Shown here: positions 1 through 12,299 of the stretch, in pieces
How the letters are laid out: every line of letters begins with the position of its first letter
How positions within the stretch are numbered: position 1 is the first letter of the stretch
Origin: Pseudopyrenochaeta lycopersici
Lineage: Eukaryota; Ascomycota; Dothideomycetes; Pleosporales; Pseudopyrenochaetaceae
Assembly: GCA_003313425.1 (NCBI GenBank)
Contig: NHZP01000013.1
Coordinates: 124,001 to 188,000, forward strand
Length of the DNA stretch: 64,000 nt
Direction: 5' to 3'
Position numbers and translations under genes: made by a program
Notes under the pieces: generated by a model
Database searches by the model: none
The model's input: only the letters and a program-made list of their open reading frames with translations
What the model was told of the DNA's origin: nothing

Positions 1-190
1 ACTAGCTAGCGTGCGGTACGTTTCTTCTCTTCCTAGGTAACCTGTTTACACAGCTAGATGTGCTTACTAGATAATTCCTGTACAAAGGGGTTTATTTTTA
101 GGCACCTAGATCCTAGATCTCTATTAAAGCTTTCTCTCTAAGTTAATTATGTCATCTCCTAGTAATATAGTAAGCTTCTTTGTTATACTA

Positions 191-1540
191 CAGTGCCCTT
201 CCAAAAGTTCTCGCCGCGCACGCACGAGCTACCCTCACCAGCACGTAGGCACAAAACTTCAACACCATGAATCTCAGCCAATATATAATATAATTTAATT
301 TTTTTTAAAGCAGTAGTTGCGCACGGGTTCAGTATTTTGTTTGCCACCCTCGCGCTTTCTTGCATGCATTAATTTGTTGTGGCATGCTCATAATAAGGCG
401 CTGAATCAGGCTGGCTAGTATGCGACGCCAGCAACTTTTTAATGCAGCGCAAAAGCCATCCCACTCCTCTATAGCTTAACTATAATTATTATACTAAGGA
501 TAGGATCTATACATAAGCTTTTTAAGATACTACTAGAGGTGCTTAATTAGGTTAAGATTAGGTGAGTAGGGTAGCTAGTTAACTGTACTAATATAGTGCT
601 TAGCTAGAAATCTCCTTGTAGCTGCAGCTGTATATACGCGCGCGTTATCCTGCATGAAAAGCTGTAAACAACGCTATAATCGTAAGAGGCTTTTCTTTAA
701 AGCCTTAATGTAACTTTTAGTAGAGTATCTATAGTTTAGAGTATTAGGATCGCGCTCTATTATAACTAGAGGGCTCCTCTGTGCACGCCTACGTTTATCT
801 AGCTATATTAAACCCCACACTATCTATACTACCTTCTTACTACAGCTATAGGTTTAAAGCATTATTATGTTCGATTTCTCTTATAAATTACACAATACCT
901 ACTCTTATATTTGCCCTAAGCCCCTCTAAAAAGAGCACTTATCTAAGAAGCGTATAGTGCGTTAATACTACAGGAAACAAGAGTACTCTCTATAGAACTT
1001 AAGCCGCCGCAACGCACGCGATTTATTAAGCTTTAGACGCTTTTTATAAGGAGATTTAGTAAGGCCTCGTCCTTTAAGATACCGCCGTAATGTGGAATAG
1101 CTAGGTAGCTTTAAAGTGGTGCTATCTAGATTTATAACTACTGCCTCTTTAGCTAGCTCTTTGTACGTAATTTTTGGCTGTGCGCGTGCTTTGTAATAGA
1201 TAATCTTCTTCTGATAAAGCGATAGTATAGGTAGTCTACTGCTGCGAGGTTTATCTGTTGTTTTGCTAGTTTGTTAATATCTTTTCCTAATGTCGCGTAT
1301 ACCGCGTTCACTGCGGCTAAACGCGTTAGCAACTTCAGTGACTGTAGTACTACTATGTAGCATGCTAATAATTTGATTCCGCTGCTGGACTGTTAAATTA
1401 GGACGTCTGCGCGTATTTTAGTCTATTTCTTAAAGAATTTGGCGTTGTAGTGGTATAATTATAATACTGCAAAGTTGAGGTAGTGTTGTTGTGATGGTGC
1501 GCGTCGCACTAGCGCGGCGAGAACTTTTGGAAGGGCACTG
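191..1540 (-). mobile_element. Tc1/mariner-like DNA transposon, RIP-inactivated
   Basis: Terminal inverted repeats of about 29 bp begin CAGTGCCCTTCCAAAAGTTC at 191 and are mirrored at 1512-1540. A TA dinucleotide flanks each end (189-190 and 1541-1542), the target duplication of Tc1/mariner elements. On the minus strand a transposase can be read from about 1410 downward. It starts RRRPNLTVQQRNQ (1371-1409) and continues with helix-turn-helix-like sequence such as VTEVANAFSRSERGIRDI, then runs through several TAG/TAA stops (for example at former Trp codons). The element is full length in structure (1350 bp) but its transposase is dead. The clean terminal repeats suggest it could still be mobilised in trans. 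Confidence 0.9.
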
Positions 1541-1681
1541 TAGGTAGCGACCTAGCACCTAGCTTTATAGCGTCGTAGACTTCCTAATAGGTTAAGTTGT
1601 CTCGTACAGCTTAGTTCTAGTGTTTAGGAATTAAGTCCTTAAGGATTAGAGCTTTTAGTAGGGACTTAGCTATAATTAAGC

Positions 1682-1817
1682 TGTTAAGGGTTAATGTTGG
1701 TGGGCAGCAGGCAGGAGGAACTAGGTTGATTCCTATCAAATGAGACACAAGGGAACTATATACCCTGTGGATGCTTATATAACAGAGCACGTGAGGAGCT
1801 AACCGTGTTGGCTAACA
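1682..1817. repeat. Possible solo LTR or short repeat (TGTTA...TAACA)
   Basis: This 136-bp stretch begins TGTTAAGGG and ends GGCTAACA, so it has the short inverted TG..CA ends of an LTR. It is clearly less RIP-mutated than its surroundings. On the minus strand it contains a TATATAAG box. No matching target duplication was found beside it and no partner copy lies in the window, so the call is tentative. Confidence 0.25.
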
Positions 1818-1833
1818 GTTAACGTAGGGGTTT

Positions 1834-2007
1834 TGTCAGAATTTAATGAATCTTTTTGGTCATGATCGTGGATCAGAATTGATTGTATTTTGATAGTTCT
1901 GTTTTCTCTCCTTTTTAAACACAGACCTAATACATCGATGATACATAGGTGATACCGTCCACAATACAGTATTCGTATACTTTAGTTTTTATGCCTCTTA
2001 TCTAACA
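1834..2007 (-). repeat. Left LTR (3' LTR) of the copia element
   Basis: This 174-bp terminal repeat starts TGTCAGAATTTAATGAATC and ends CTAACA. Its outer (left) half keeps G and C positions that are mutated in the partner, while its inner half is the more mutated one. Confidence 0.92.
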
Positions 2008-2189
2008 CACCCTCTCAGCTTAGAGTAATCTTCTAAGCTGCTACAAACCTATATCTTATATAATTATTAGATCCTCTATTTAAGTCTGTATGTCTTCGAG
2101 TTTTAACTCTTTTACTAAAGCTAGTTTCTTGTTTACTAGTCCTAATTAATTAAGAAAGTTCTCCTATTTATTTAAGGGCAGCGCTTTAG

Positions 2190-5100
2190 TAAGTCTATCT
2201 GCTAGCATTTATAAGGATTCTACGTATTTAACTTAAATTCGTCTAAGCAATACTTCCTGTCGTAGCTAATAGTTATAGATGTCTACATGTTAAAGTTTAG
2301 TTTAAAGTTTAGTAATCTCTTCCGTAACAAGTCGAATTATCTATATATTATTGCATTAAATTATAATAGTTAACTCTAGTAATAATATCTGGAGCTCCTT
2401 AAGAAGTCGCGAGGTAAAGATAGCTTCCTTTGCTACTTAGGAGAGTGCGAGCAGTTCTGCTTTAGTTGTTAAGGTAGTAACTGTGTCTTGTTTACTTACT
2501 CTCTAGGTAATAAGACTACTAAATAGCTTAATTACATAACCTTGCGAACTCTTTCTATTAACTGTATTATCACCAAATAATACGTCGCTAGCTACTTTAA
2601 GCTTATTGCCTCCTCCCAATTAGAGTGCTCTTAATTTTGTTGCTGTAAGGTAGAGCAGGACTCTGTTAGCAGCCTCCTAATACTCCGTGCCAGGGTTAAC
2701 AAGGAAGTGTGTAAGGCGTAATATTGCGAAGGCTATATCTAGTCGTATTATAACGGCGGCAAATAGTAAGGAACTAATCTTACGCTAGTATTTATTAACT
2801 TCTAAAGGTAATGCTAATCCCTCGCGTGGCTAGAGTTCAACGCTTGCTATTAGGGTATTATATTGGACATCTTTCCTATCTGTAAGTCTGCTAATTTTGT
2901 CAGCATAGGCTAACTAAAAGAGTTAAATTAATTATTATTCTTAGTCTCTAATAACTTCAACGCTAAGGAACTATTATAGGTCTTCTCTACCTGTAAAGGT
3001 GTATCTTTCTTAAAGAGCCTTAATAGCTTATTAAGCTTCTACCTCCTTCTTCTAGTAATAGGCTAAGATAATGTTATTAACATAAAAGAAGATAATAATA
3101 CTATCCTTAATTATGTAGCAGGCCTTATATAGCACTTGTTTAAAGCCTAGTTTAATAAGGGTTAAGATAAATTCTTTCTGCTATAGGAGCGGTAAAATTC
3201 AAAGACTATAAAGTGCCTTTTTAAGCTTAAGGATTATTCTAGGCTTCTAGTATCCTCGTAGCATTCTTATATAGATTTCTCTATCTATAGTTGCATGCAC
3301 GAATGCGTTAGTAACGTTGTACTGTTTAAGTTTAAGGTTAAACTTAGCAGCGATTGCTATAAGCATTTAAAAAGACCTGCTAGCTAAAGTAGCTACGTAT
3401 GTGTCTTATAACGTGATTTTTTATTGCTAATTACTATAAATAACTAGTCGTGCTTTACATTTAATAAGGCGATAGTGTTTATCTAATTTGTAGGTATACA
3501 CCTACATGCAGTCTAATATTTAGTAGCCCTTCTGTTTAATAGGAGTAATTAGCACTTCAGCCTAGGACTTTATTTATTTATAGCTCCTTAGGTGTTCTTA
3601 TTCTGCTTCCTTAAACATTTCGTACAGAGGATAATCTTTAAGCTTTAAGTAAGTTGCTAGTAGAGGTAGCAATTAGTTTTAGTAAGGCTTTACCCCCTTT
3701 GCTAGCATTCTCTTTAGCTGTGCCTTGTTAATAGGCTTGCCTTTATATTCCCCTACGTGCCCTGCTTAAGTGCTGGCTATAAATACTGCTGCCTATAGTT
3801 CTATCTTTAATAAGCTATATGTTATCGTGCTATTAGCTTTAAGTTCGTTAGTCTACGCCTAGCTAAGGAGAGCTATAGGTAGCAGAGTATCTAGCGGCGT
3901 TAGGTATAAGTCTATAACTTTTCTATCTTAGCAACCTCTTAACTTTTAACCTTATAGGCTTAAGCTCTCTCCTATTATTATATCGTCTTTATAGAACAAC
4001 CTAGTCTTAGGCTGTTCTTATTATAGTAGTATAGGCAGTTTAATTATTTTTATCTACGCTGTAATCTCCTGCAGGGTATTGTGCATAAGGTTATCTATAA
4101 GGTCTTCTATTTTACTGCTAAACACTATACTTTTATTAAAGACTACGTCTCTTATACTAATAACTTTAGCTAGTAACAGGATCTAAACTTAGTAGATGTT
4201 TATAGATTGATAGCTAATAAGATAGCTAATCTAGGCCTTTGGATCTAAGCGTTGCAGTTGCGACTTTCCTTAGTAGGTATCGTCGGTTATTATAAATACC
4301 TTACAGCCATATACTTTAAGATAAGCTTAGTTTGGTTTCCGTAGTCTAGTAATAATACTATTTATAGCAGCAACCCTTATAAAGAATACTTTGTATAGGC
4401 TTTTCTAGCGGTTTAAGTAATTCAGCGTTCTATTATACAGGTATACTACTACTCTTATAATTTCTAGCTATAGTTCCTAGGGAAGATTAGCATCTAGTTG
4501 TATTATGCGTACCTTTTCTTTTATTACACCTCCTAAGCGTTCTCCCCCGCTATTCTGTAATTAGGTATTAGGAGCAGAAGGCTTAACCTTTATACCTTTA
4601 GACGTGCACTATCTCTTAACTTCTAGCTTAACAGTTACTATCTTATTATCTGTCTTAATAACTTTTATAGAAATATTAAACTACGTATATAGGAAGTAAG
4701 TAAAATTATCTAGTAATTAAATAATAGATCGTGCTAGTCTGTTGTTAGTAAGGTAGAAATCCTAGTTATATACCGAGAATTAGTTAGTAATAAGTATCTA
4801 GCTCTTTTTCTTTAAGTAGCTCCCGACTTTATAGTCGTAAAAGTTGATCGCAATTTGTTCTCCCAGCCCTTCTTCACTCAGTCAAGGTTCTCTACAGATC
4901 CTGCGCTTTAATTTAGCTCTCCTACATGCGTTATACTTAACTATAGTAACGCCTTTAATGCGCACCCCCTTAGATTATTAGATAAGGTGTTCAATTACTG
5001 CGGGCCCTAGATACCTTAGGCGCTTATACTATAGTATCGCACTTACTCTTTGTAGCGACTGCTTAGTTTAAGAGTTAAATCGGGTGTAAAAGGCACTGTC

Positions 5101-6850
5101 GTTTGCATCTAATTGCTTGAGTACCTATTAGTTGTGTGCTTCCGTTAGGTATGCAATAATGGAGTTATCCTATCTCTTTAACGACGTAGGTTTATTCTTA
5201 TTATCCTACTAAATTCCTTACTATCTAAGTAGTCTAAATAAGACGAGGTTACATAGAATCTCTAGGCAGAAGGTAACGTTCTCTAATCAGAGTATCTCTG
5301 TGCTATATAGTAACTTAACTTTAATATATATAGTGCTATACCCTTTAATCTATATTCGTGCGTCGCCTGTCTACATGCAGTTACTAGGGATAGGTGGACG
5401 GAGGTAAGTTAGGCGTTGCGCTATATTATAGATGTGTATTATCGCGCCTAAATTAAGGATAAATGCATTCTTTAGCAGATACGGTTAGTTCTTTATTATA
5501 AACACTAACGCGGTATACGCGGCTTTAATTATTAATATAACTCTTCCTTCTAGTTAATCTTTTAAGACTTCAAGTATTAGTGTATACAAATTCTTAATTA
5601 GCGGCGTCTTTAATTATTAGCGCTTTAAGTCTAATAATTTAATTAGCTCTAGGTTATACTTTCTTTTATACTTAACGAGTTTAGCTATCCTTAAATCTGG
5701 TGTAAACTACGCAGGTGCCCTATCTTTATTTAGATAGAAACAATTAAAAAGATTATAGCGCTGTTCACAAGCATAGCATTTTATACCTTTAACTACCGCT
5801 GTATCCTCTAGAGAGGAATGCTTAGATCTAGTGCTGCTTTACCTAAATTTGCGTTTTCCCTATATTCTACTATAGTTCTTACCCTGTAAGGCTGATAATG
5901 CTTCTTTAGCTACACTAGAGGCGTCCCTCTGTGCGCCCTAGTTAGATTTACTGCTAGCAGGGTATACAGCGTCTCTAGTAGTAAAAGCGCTCTTCTACTT
6001 ACCCTTTTATAGGTAGGAGCGGCTTATATGCTTCTAGAAGAGTTTTATTATTTCTTTTCTGTTATAGTCTAGGTTACCTCTAGCTACCTAGCTAGAGAAG
6101 GTAGTCACCTACATAGGTGCTACTTTTTCTACTGCTGACAAGAAATCTTCTATAATGTTATTATTATGTTATACCTCCGCGACTCCTTTGGTCTTAGCGT
6201 TAGTTGCTGCTTAATTGTATTTAGTAAGCTAGATATCCTAGTTTACTAGGGTCCTTATTAGCTTTAATGCATTGTAATATCTTATTTGTACTCGTTAGCG
6301 TTCTTCGAGTGGGTTGATTCCTACTATCCTTCGGATATTAATAATCTATCGGCGAATTGTGGTACTAGGGAGGAAGTAGTTGCGCTGAATGTGCGCTAAT
6401 ACTATGCTCTGAATGTGCGTTGCAAGTAACTGATAGTTAGCCTGTTCTCTGTTATATTTCTTCTCGTTAATCTTGTAGGCTTTAAGCTGTACCTTATAGT
6501 TATCTTAATTAGCCTTATATGTTTCCTAGCTTTTAGGTAATAAGTTTGATAGTTTCGTTAGTGTAGCTGGAGTTGCATTAGTTTAGGACGGGTTTGATCT
6601 TGTTAGCTGGCTTGATAATCTAACCTAGTTACCCTAAGAGTTTAACGACGCGCTGGGTGCCAGTTATTAGACTACAGCTGGTACGTAGTTAGCTAATTGT
6701 AGTAGGACTAGGGGGATTAGTTCTAGCAAAGGTTCTCTAGTTCTATTAAGGTCTGCGATTGCCTATACATTATAGAACTCTGCTTTTACTTTAAGTTGTA
6801 GTAACTATAGCGTGTAGTTTATGTAGTTAGTAAGGATGATTATAGCGTCG
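2190..6850 (-). pseudogene. Copia Gag-Pol polyprotein remnant
   Basis: The frame is read on the minus strand through many RIP stops; the limits are approximate. Near 5740-5790 a zinc knuckle reads CYAC then Tyr in the His position and a final Cys, so CCHC has lost its His (CAC to TAT). At 3064-3108 the polymerase signature reads FFYVNNII, where copia enzymes have YVDD; both catalytic Asp codons became Asn by G-to-A transitions. Near 2190-2380 the C-terminal RNase H tail typical of copia is visible (IRLVTEEITKL, then YVESL.ML). A functional copy would encode capsid, protease, integrase, reverse transcriptase and RNase H. This one cannot. Confidence 0.85.
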
Positions 6851-6916
6851 CGTACGCTAGTAATATTTGCGTAAGATATAGTCCTCGCTCGTTATAGGGT
6901 CAGTAAGACTCTTAAT

Positions 6917-7090
6917 TATTAGAATTTAATAAATCTTTTTAGTTATAATTGTAGATCAGAATTAATTATATTTTGTTAGTTCTGTTTTCTCTCCTTTTTA
7001 AACACAGACCTAATACATCGATGATACATAGGTGATACTGTCCACGATGCAGTATTCGTATACTTCAGTTTTTATGCCTCTTATCTGACA
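6917..7090 (-). repeat. Right LTR (5' LTR) of the copia element
   Basis: This 174-bp repeat matches 1834-2007. It starts TATTAGAATTTAATAAATC (RIP-altered form of TGTCAG...) and ends CTGACA, followed by the GGTTT duplication. Its outer (right) half is the less mutated half. Confidence 0.92.
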
Positions 7091-9979
7091 GGTTTGTATA
7101 ACCCCTATAACTGTTATATCTTACTATTAGGCTAGTACTAACATAACAAACTCTCTACTTACTAGGCGGCTGTTATCTATTCCTTATAGGAGGTCCTAGT
7201 CTCTTCTAGATAGTGCGTCCGCTTAGGTATTCTCCTTACTAGATAGTACTACAGCTTTATATTATTAAACTATAATAGGTAGACTAACTATTATACGTAT
7301 TATTCTATTATCTTTTACTTCTTTATAAAGTACTCTAGGTTCTTATAGTTAGTAATTACTTTAAATTCTTATACGCTATAGAGTTTTACGTCCTATTTAT
7401 TTAGGTATATAATAACTACTAGTAACTCCTTATTATAAATTAGGTAGTTACTCTTATGCGCTAGAAATTTCTTTAAAAGGTAAGCTACTAAATAAAGAGT
7501 TTCTTACTTATCTTCTTATAATAGTACCCTGCTTATAGTAAAGCCTAAAGAGTTATATTCTACTATTATCTATTATTTAAGTAAGAAAGTAGTAAAGACT
7601 TTATCTACTAAGAATATATCTTTAAGAGCTTAGAAACTCTACTCTTATTCTATATCTTATAGAAATTTCTCTTCTTTTTTTATTAGCTATATAAGAGGCT
7701 CTACTAGTTAAGAGAAGTTTAAGATAAAGCGTCTATAGAAGTTAGTAAACTCTAGAAATCTTTATACGCCTTTAACTATTATTAGGGCCTTCTATTCTTA
7801 AATAGCTTAGACTTTCTTAGAGTCTATAGATATACCTTTCTATACTTCTAAGATAAAGCTAAGGTACTTTATAAGCTAAATATTAAACTTATATTTACTT
7901 AGTTCTAAGTAAAGTCTTACTTCTTATAGGCGATCTAATACTTTTTATTCGTAGGCGTAGTACTAAGAGAGGAATCCTTTAGTAAAGATAAAGATATTAT
8001 CTAAGTATATAGAGGCGAAGTTATCTAAGAAGTCTTATAGAGCTTAGTTAATATACCTCTAGAAAGTACTTAGTGTATTTACTAAGCTAAAGAGTATTAC
8101 TAGCTACTTATATAATCTAAATTATATTTAAAATATAGTTCTCTATTCTAATTCTTTACTTATCTTTATCTTATAGAATACTATAGTAACGTCTAGCTTA
8201 GTATACTATATAGCTTATCTAATTTAGTTTAACGTCTTACGTATAAGAGGTAGTAGGTAATAGTTCTTCTTAGTTAGGGTATTAAGAGCTCTATAGTCTA
8301 CACAGAATTATAGTCCTCCTCTTAGCTTACGTACGAATAGTATAAGTAAGGCTACTAGTAAGCTGCTCGTATAGATAAACTCTTTATCTAGGAGGTCTAA
8401 TAGCGTCTTCCTTAGTACTAAGAGTTTATCTCTTAATATTACGTAGAGAGGTCTATATAGTATCTCTAGCTTCTATCTATCCTTCTCTTCTAACTCTATT
8501 ATATAGTCTTATTATAGGCCTTACTATAAGAGTAGCTTATTTCCTTCTTTAGGTAGGAATATCTTTAGATAAGGTTATACGTAAGCTAGTAGGGCGTTAT
8601 ATATTTCTTATAGTATTTTCTAGACCTTTAGGCGTAGTACTTTCTTAATATCCTTTAAGCTTACAGTAAAGATTTAAGTCTTACTATAGCTTTATCTGTA
8701 GTATTATATATAGTATTAGAAAGCTATAGCTAATACTAGGGTATAGCTAAAGTCTAGGGTAGCGTGTTCTATACTACGTATAGTAACCTTATATACTTTT
8801 AAGTATAGAAGTTTCTTCTCTACGTTAATAACGCCTTTAATACTCTCTAACTAAGTCTTCCTAAGGATTATATTATATTAGTAAGTAGTTAGGGTAACAT
8901 ACGTAGCTACGTGCTGCTATATTCCTCCTACGTCTAATAAAAATTTAGTAATATATAATACTATACTTCTTTATTTATTTACTCTTTTAATCTTAATAGA
9001 GAAGATCTTAATATATAGTAAGTTTAAGTCTCTTATAAGTTTCTTACTTAATAAATAGTAGGTATAGTAACTATTATTAATTATAGTAGTAGCTAGTTAT
9101 ATAAAATTAATAATAATATTTATAGATATAGGTTTTATAGCTACTAGCTATAGTAAAAGTACCTTTATTATTTATATAGGGTTTTAGACTTATATAGGCT
9201 CTAGCACATAACTTCGTACTAGAGCTACTCTTTTCCCTTATCTAAGGAGAATAAGGATTCTGTTACTTATTTAGTAGTTACAGATATAATCTTTATAAGT
9301 TTTATAAGTTTATTAACCTATCTTATATAATAGCCTTCTTAGCTATTTAATAACTTTATTATACACTAGGCTACTTAGTAGTTATATAGACTACACTTTA
9401 AATAGGCGCTATTCTCTTTTCTTTCTTAGACTTATTTACGTATTCCTTAGAACTCTTTTCTAAGTTTTATATAAAGCTAGTAAACTCTTATAGAAGTTAT
9501 CTAGTCTCTCTTATTACTATCTCTTTAAGTTATTAGTTAACTCTACGTATTATATGCTTTACTTATATAGCGCTTACTTATAGTAATTCTCTTTATAGCT
9601 CTTAAATTTTCTTAAGTTACTCTAGTTTATTATATAGACTTTTTTTATATTTCTCTAAATAGTAGTTAATAACTTACTTAAGTTCTTAGTAGCTTACTAT
9701 TTAAGCTACTCTTAAGATAGTTAATCTTTTAAATATAGCTTACGTTATCTAACTTGGCTTTAAAGAGCTTAAAGTTAAATACTTAAATAGAAGAGTTAAA
9801 TTTTATTCTTCTTTACTTAGTTATATAAAGGTATTTAAGGGCTTTCTATCTTATTATAAGGTCCTTAAAGAAGTTATTAAGGTAGGACTATAGCTTTAAG
9901 AGAGATAGCGTTACTAGCTTATTTATAAAGTTTATTATATATAAGCCAAGGGCGTTAAACGCTTAGCCTATTATATAAG

Positions 9980-10040
9980 TGTTGCAGTATATAACGCCTT
10001 CAATCTCAGCGAGCAAGAGATTAGTCTTTTGCTTGCGACA
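9980..10040. repeat. 61-bp terminal direct repeat, left copy
   Basis: This is identical over 61 bases to 10412-10472 and has TG..CA ends. Confidence 0.9.
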
Positions 10041-10411
10041 GTTATGAGCCCGGTGGCGCTGTGCTCACTCTCAGCAAAAATTTGCAGGATTTTTATGAGG
10101 GTGGGTGACCGCTAGCGAGGGTGTCAAGACTGCACATGCTCCCTGCACGGTGAAACAGTTCCTGTGGAGCCACCTTGCTAGGTACTAAGCGCAACGCTGT
10201 TACTGCTAGCCGCCAAATGAGAGTAAGGTAGAAAGTGCTAGGCGAGTGCCTCTAGCCACCTTACTCAGGTATTAAGCGCTACGCATGTGAAGCTACTCGC
10301 CGATTCAGCAAGGTTATAACTAGCTTCATAAGAAAAGCTAGGAGAGTAAAAGCAGGATTTTCTTTGAAAGATACGTTTATGTCTTAACTGTCCTGTAAGA
10401 CCTAGGGGGTG

Positions 10412-10472
10412 TGTTGCAGTATATAACGCCTTCAATCTCAGCGAGCAAGAGATTAGTCTTTTGCTTGCGACA
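10412..10472. repeat. 61-bp terminal direct repeat, right copy
   Basis: This is identical over 61 bases to 9980-10040. It is preceded by a short purine tract. Confidence 0.9.
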
Positions 10473-10890
10473 ATTTATTATAAGTAATAATATAATTTAC
10501 TCTACTATTATTATCTAGGTAAGCTGTATAGTCTCTATATAGCTTTACTTAGACTTTTATTTTCTATTAAAGATATTACTTATATAAGCTTTTTTTAGAG
10601 ACTTCTATATTTAGTAGTCTTAGTTTCCTAATCTCTTATATAAGAGAGTCTTACTATTCTACTAAAAAGGAGGTAGAGACTATATATACTATCTATACAC
10701 TACTTAATTTAGTAACTAAGATTTTTAGCTCCTAAACTTAGTTCTATAATAACTTCTATAGCTAGCTCTACTATTAACTAGCTACCTTATTATTGCTATC
10801 TTATAAAGAGTTAACTATTACTAATAGATCTTTTACTAAGAGTTAGTTATTATATAGTTATTAGGGGTTATGCTAATATAACTAGTGTTA

Positions 10891-12246
10891 CAGTCACAGG
10901 ACAAAAGTCTGTTCGCTAAGGAGGTTAGTGTCCCTATCACTACTTAAACCCTTAACTTTAAAGCACTATAACATCACGTAGGATAGACTAAACTAGATAA
11001 TATTTAGCGTAAATTAATTATAATACACTTAATATTTAGTCTAGTAGCCCTGTGTAAGTCTTACAGCGTTAAGGCGGTGTAGTATACTAGTCATTAGCTT
11101 GCGGATTAGTAAGTTAGGGATAGCTGCCTACGCTTCTAATAACTCTATTTTAAAGCAATCCTAGTTATCTTTAGACTCTCTTATATAATTAAACTTAGGG
11201 TAGAGCTTATAAATATTCTATTTAAGTGCCTACTAGAGATATTTAATTAAGTTAAAGTCTAGAGAATATAGTAAGAAGTTAACTATCTATATACTATAAA
11301 CCTCTAACTACTCTTTTAAGAGAGTAGTAGTGTAGATACGTAAGTTATCTTATATAAACCTCTTACTAGCTCTATATTAAGGTAATAGGCCTTCCTTAAG
11401 GGCCTAAGTATAACTCTACGCGCTATAGCCTTTACGTTGTGCTAATAGATTATAGGTTATAATTACTAGAGGACTACGCCTAATATAACCCCCTATAGTT
11501 ATCTATATTAACGCCTATACTATATAAGTAGATTAGCGAGTAGTAGTAACCTTATCTATCCTCTTATGCCTCTATTTCTTATTAGGTAATTACTATACCT
11601 ATAGTATATTATAGCTAGAGCTTTAAGTAATTAAGTACTTATTACTAAACCTAAAGACTATCCTCTACTAAGTAAAGCTATACTAATCTATAGTAAACTT
11701 AAGACATAAAATTACTATAGCTCTATTAATTTTTAGTCTGCGCTTTACTCTAAACTTATATAATCTAGCTTTAAAGAAGGTATATTAAATAGTCTCCTTT
11801 AATATATAGGAGGTAGCTTTATTAGCTACTTATATACTAGCCTCTTTAAAGAGCTTATAGTACTTAATTTTTAGGAACTTTCTAGTAAGGTAAAGTAGCT
11901 TATAATAATTACGCTTAGTTAAAATAGGTAAACAGCCTATCTAAGGGCGCGAGGTATTACTAGTAGTAGCCTCCTATTATTATATTATCTTCTAAACGCA
12001 GCGTTACGAACAGCTAAGAGTCTCTACAATTTCCTTAGTCTGCACACCTGCCTCTTTCTAGGCTAGAATATAATTGCGCTAGCTTTCTAATAGTTTACCT
12101 CCCTATATTTAATTACTACTAACTTCTGTGCTAAAAGCTCTTATTTTAATGTAGTTATGTTAAGTTAGAGAAGTAGTAGTTCTGCGCGTTCGCGTGTTGT
12201 TGTTCTGGCACGTGTGCGACGCGAACAAACTTTTGTCCTAGTGCTG
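10891..12246 (-). mobile_element. Second Tc1/mariner-like transposon, RIP-inactivated
   Basis: Imperfect terminal inverted repeats start CAGTCACAGGACAAAAGTCT at 10891 and are mirrored at about 12220-12246 (CAGCACTAGGACAAAAGTTT in minus sense). TA flanks both ends (10889-10890 and 12247-12248). The minus strand near 11,995-12,100 reads KEAGVQTKEIVETLSCS, typical of the helix-turn-helix start of Tc1-like transposases, with stops before and after. Its terminal repeats differ from those of the element at 191-1540, so it is a separate family. Confidence 0.88.
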
Positions 12247-12299
12247 TACTAAGGTGTGTACTAGTATAGCTAGTATTACTACTATCCTAAGGCTCCTAT

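Larger units (their letters stand above)
1834..7090 (-). mobile_element. Ty1/copia LTR retrotransposon, RIP-inactivated
   Basis: Two direct 174-bp LTRs (1834-2007 and 6917-7090) bracket the element, and the 5-bp sequence GGTTT is duplicated on both sides (1829-1833 and 7091-7095). Coding is on the minus strand: a purine-rich tract (GAGAGGGTG in minus sense) abuts the left LTR, as expected just upstream of a 3' LTR. Reading minus, a Gag zinc knuckle lies near 5740-5790, reverse transcriptase near 2900-3500, and RNase H ends near 2190-2450. The protein order fits copia. Numerous stops and Asp-to-Asn changes in the polymerase site show it is inactive. Confidence 0.93.
9980..10472. mobile_element. 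Miniature LTR element (TRIM-like), not RIP-mutated
   Basis: Two identical 61-bp direct repeats (9980-10040 and 10412-10472), each starting TGTTGCAG and ending TTGCGACA, enclose 371 bp of GC-balanced sequence. A purine-rich tract (AGGGGGTG) lies directly before the second repeat, where a polypurine tract would sit. A TGGCGCTGTGCTC stretch at 10054, 13 bases past the first repeat, could be a tRNA primer site. No protein-coding capacity is seen, so it would be non-autonomous. It interrupts a heavily mutated gypsy gag, so it entered after RIP or escaped it. I found no exact target duplication, which is the main weakness of the call. Confidence 0.68.
7096..10880 (-). mobile_element. Decayed Ty3/gypsy element, internal region, truncated and interrupted
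   Basis: On the minus strand a gypsy polyprotein can be followed through stops. Gag-like sequence lies about 10,500-10,800. The reverse transcriptase near 8210-8340 reads GGGL.FCVDYRALN, a strong gypsy RT motif. The catalytic site at 7996-8007 reads YLDN (normally YLDD). RNase H lies near 7300-7500 (KELLVV, then ITNYKNLEYF). No integrase is visible: the element stops at the copia insertion at 7095. Its LTRs were not identified. A small LTR element interrupts it at 9980-10472. Confidence 0.82.

Noticed and set aside
183..365. 60-codon minus frame.
   Set aside because: It overlaps the terminal repeat of a Tc1-like element in the wrong part for transposase and has no domain.
7096..10880. Gypsy A considered as a full element with LTRs.
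   Set aside because: No LTR pair or target duplication could be matched, and the integrase part is missing at the copia junction.
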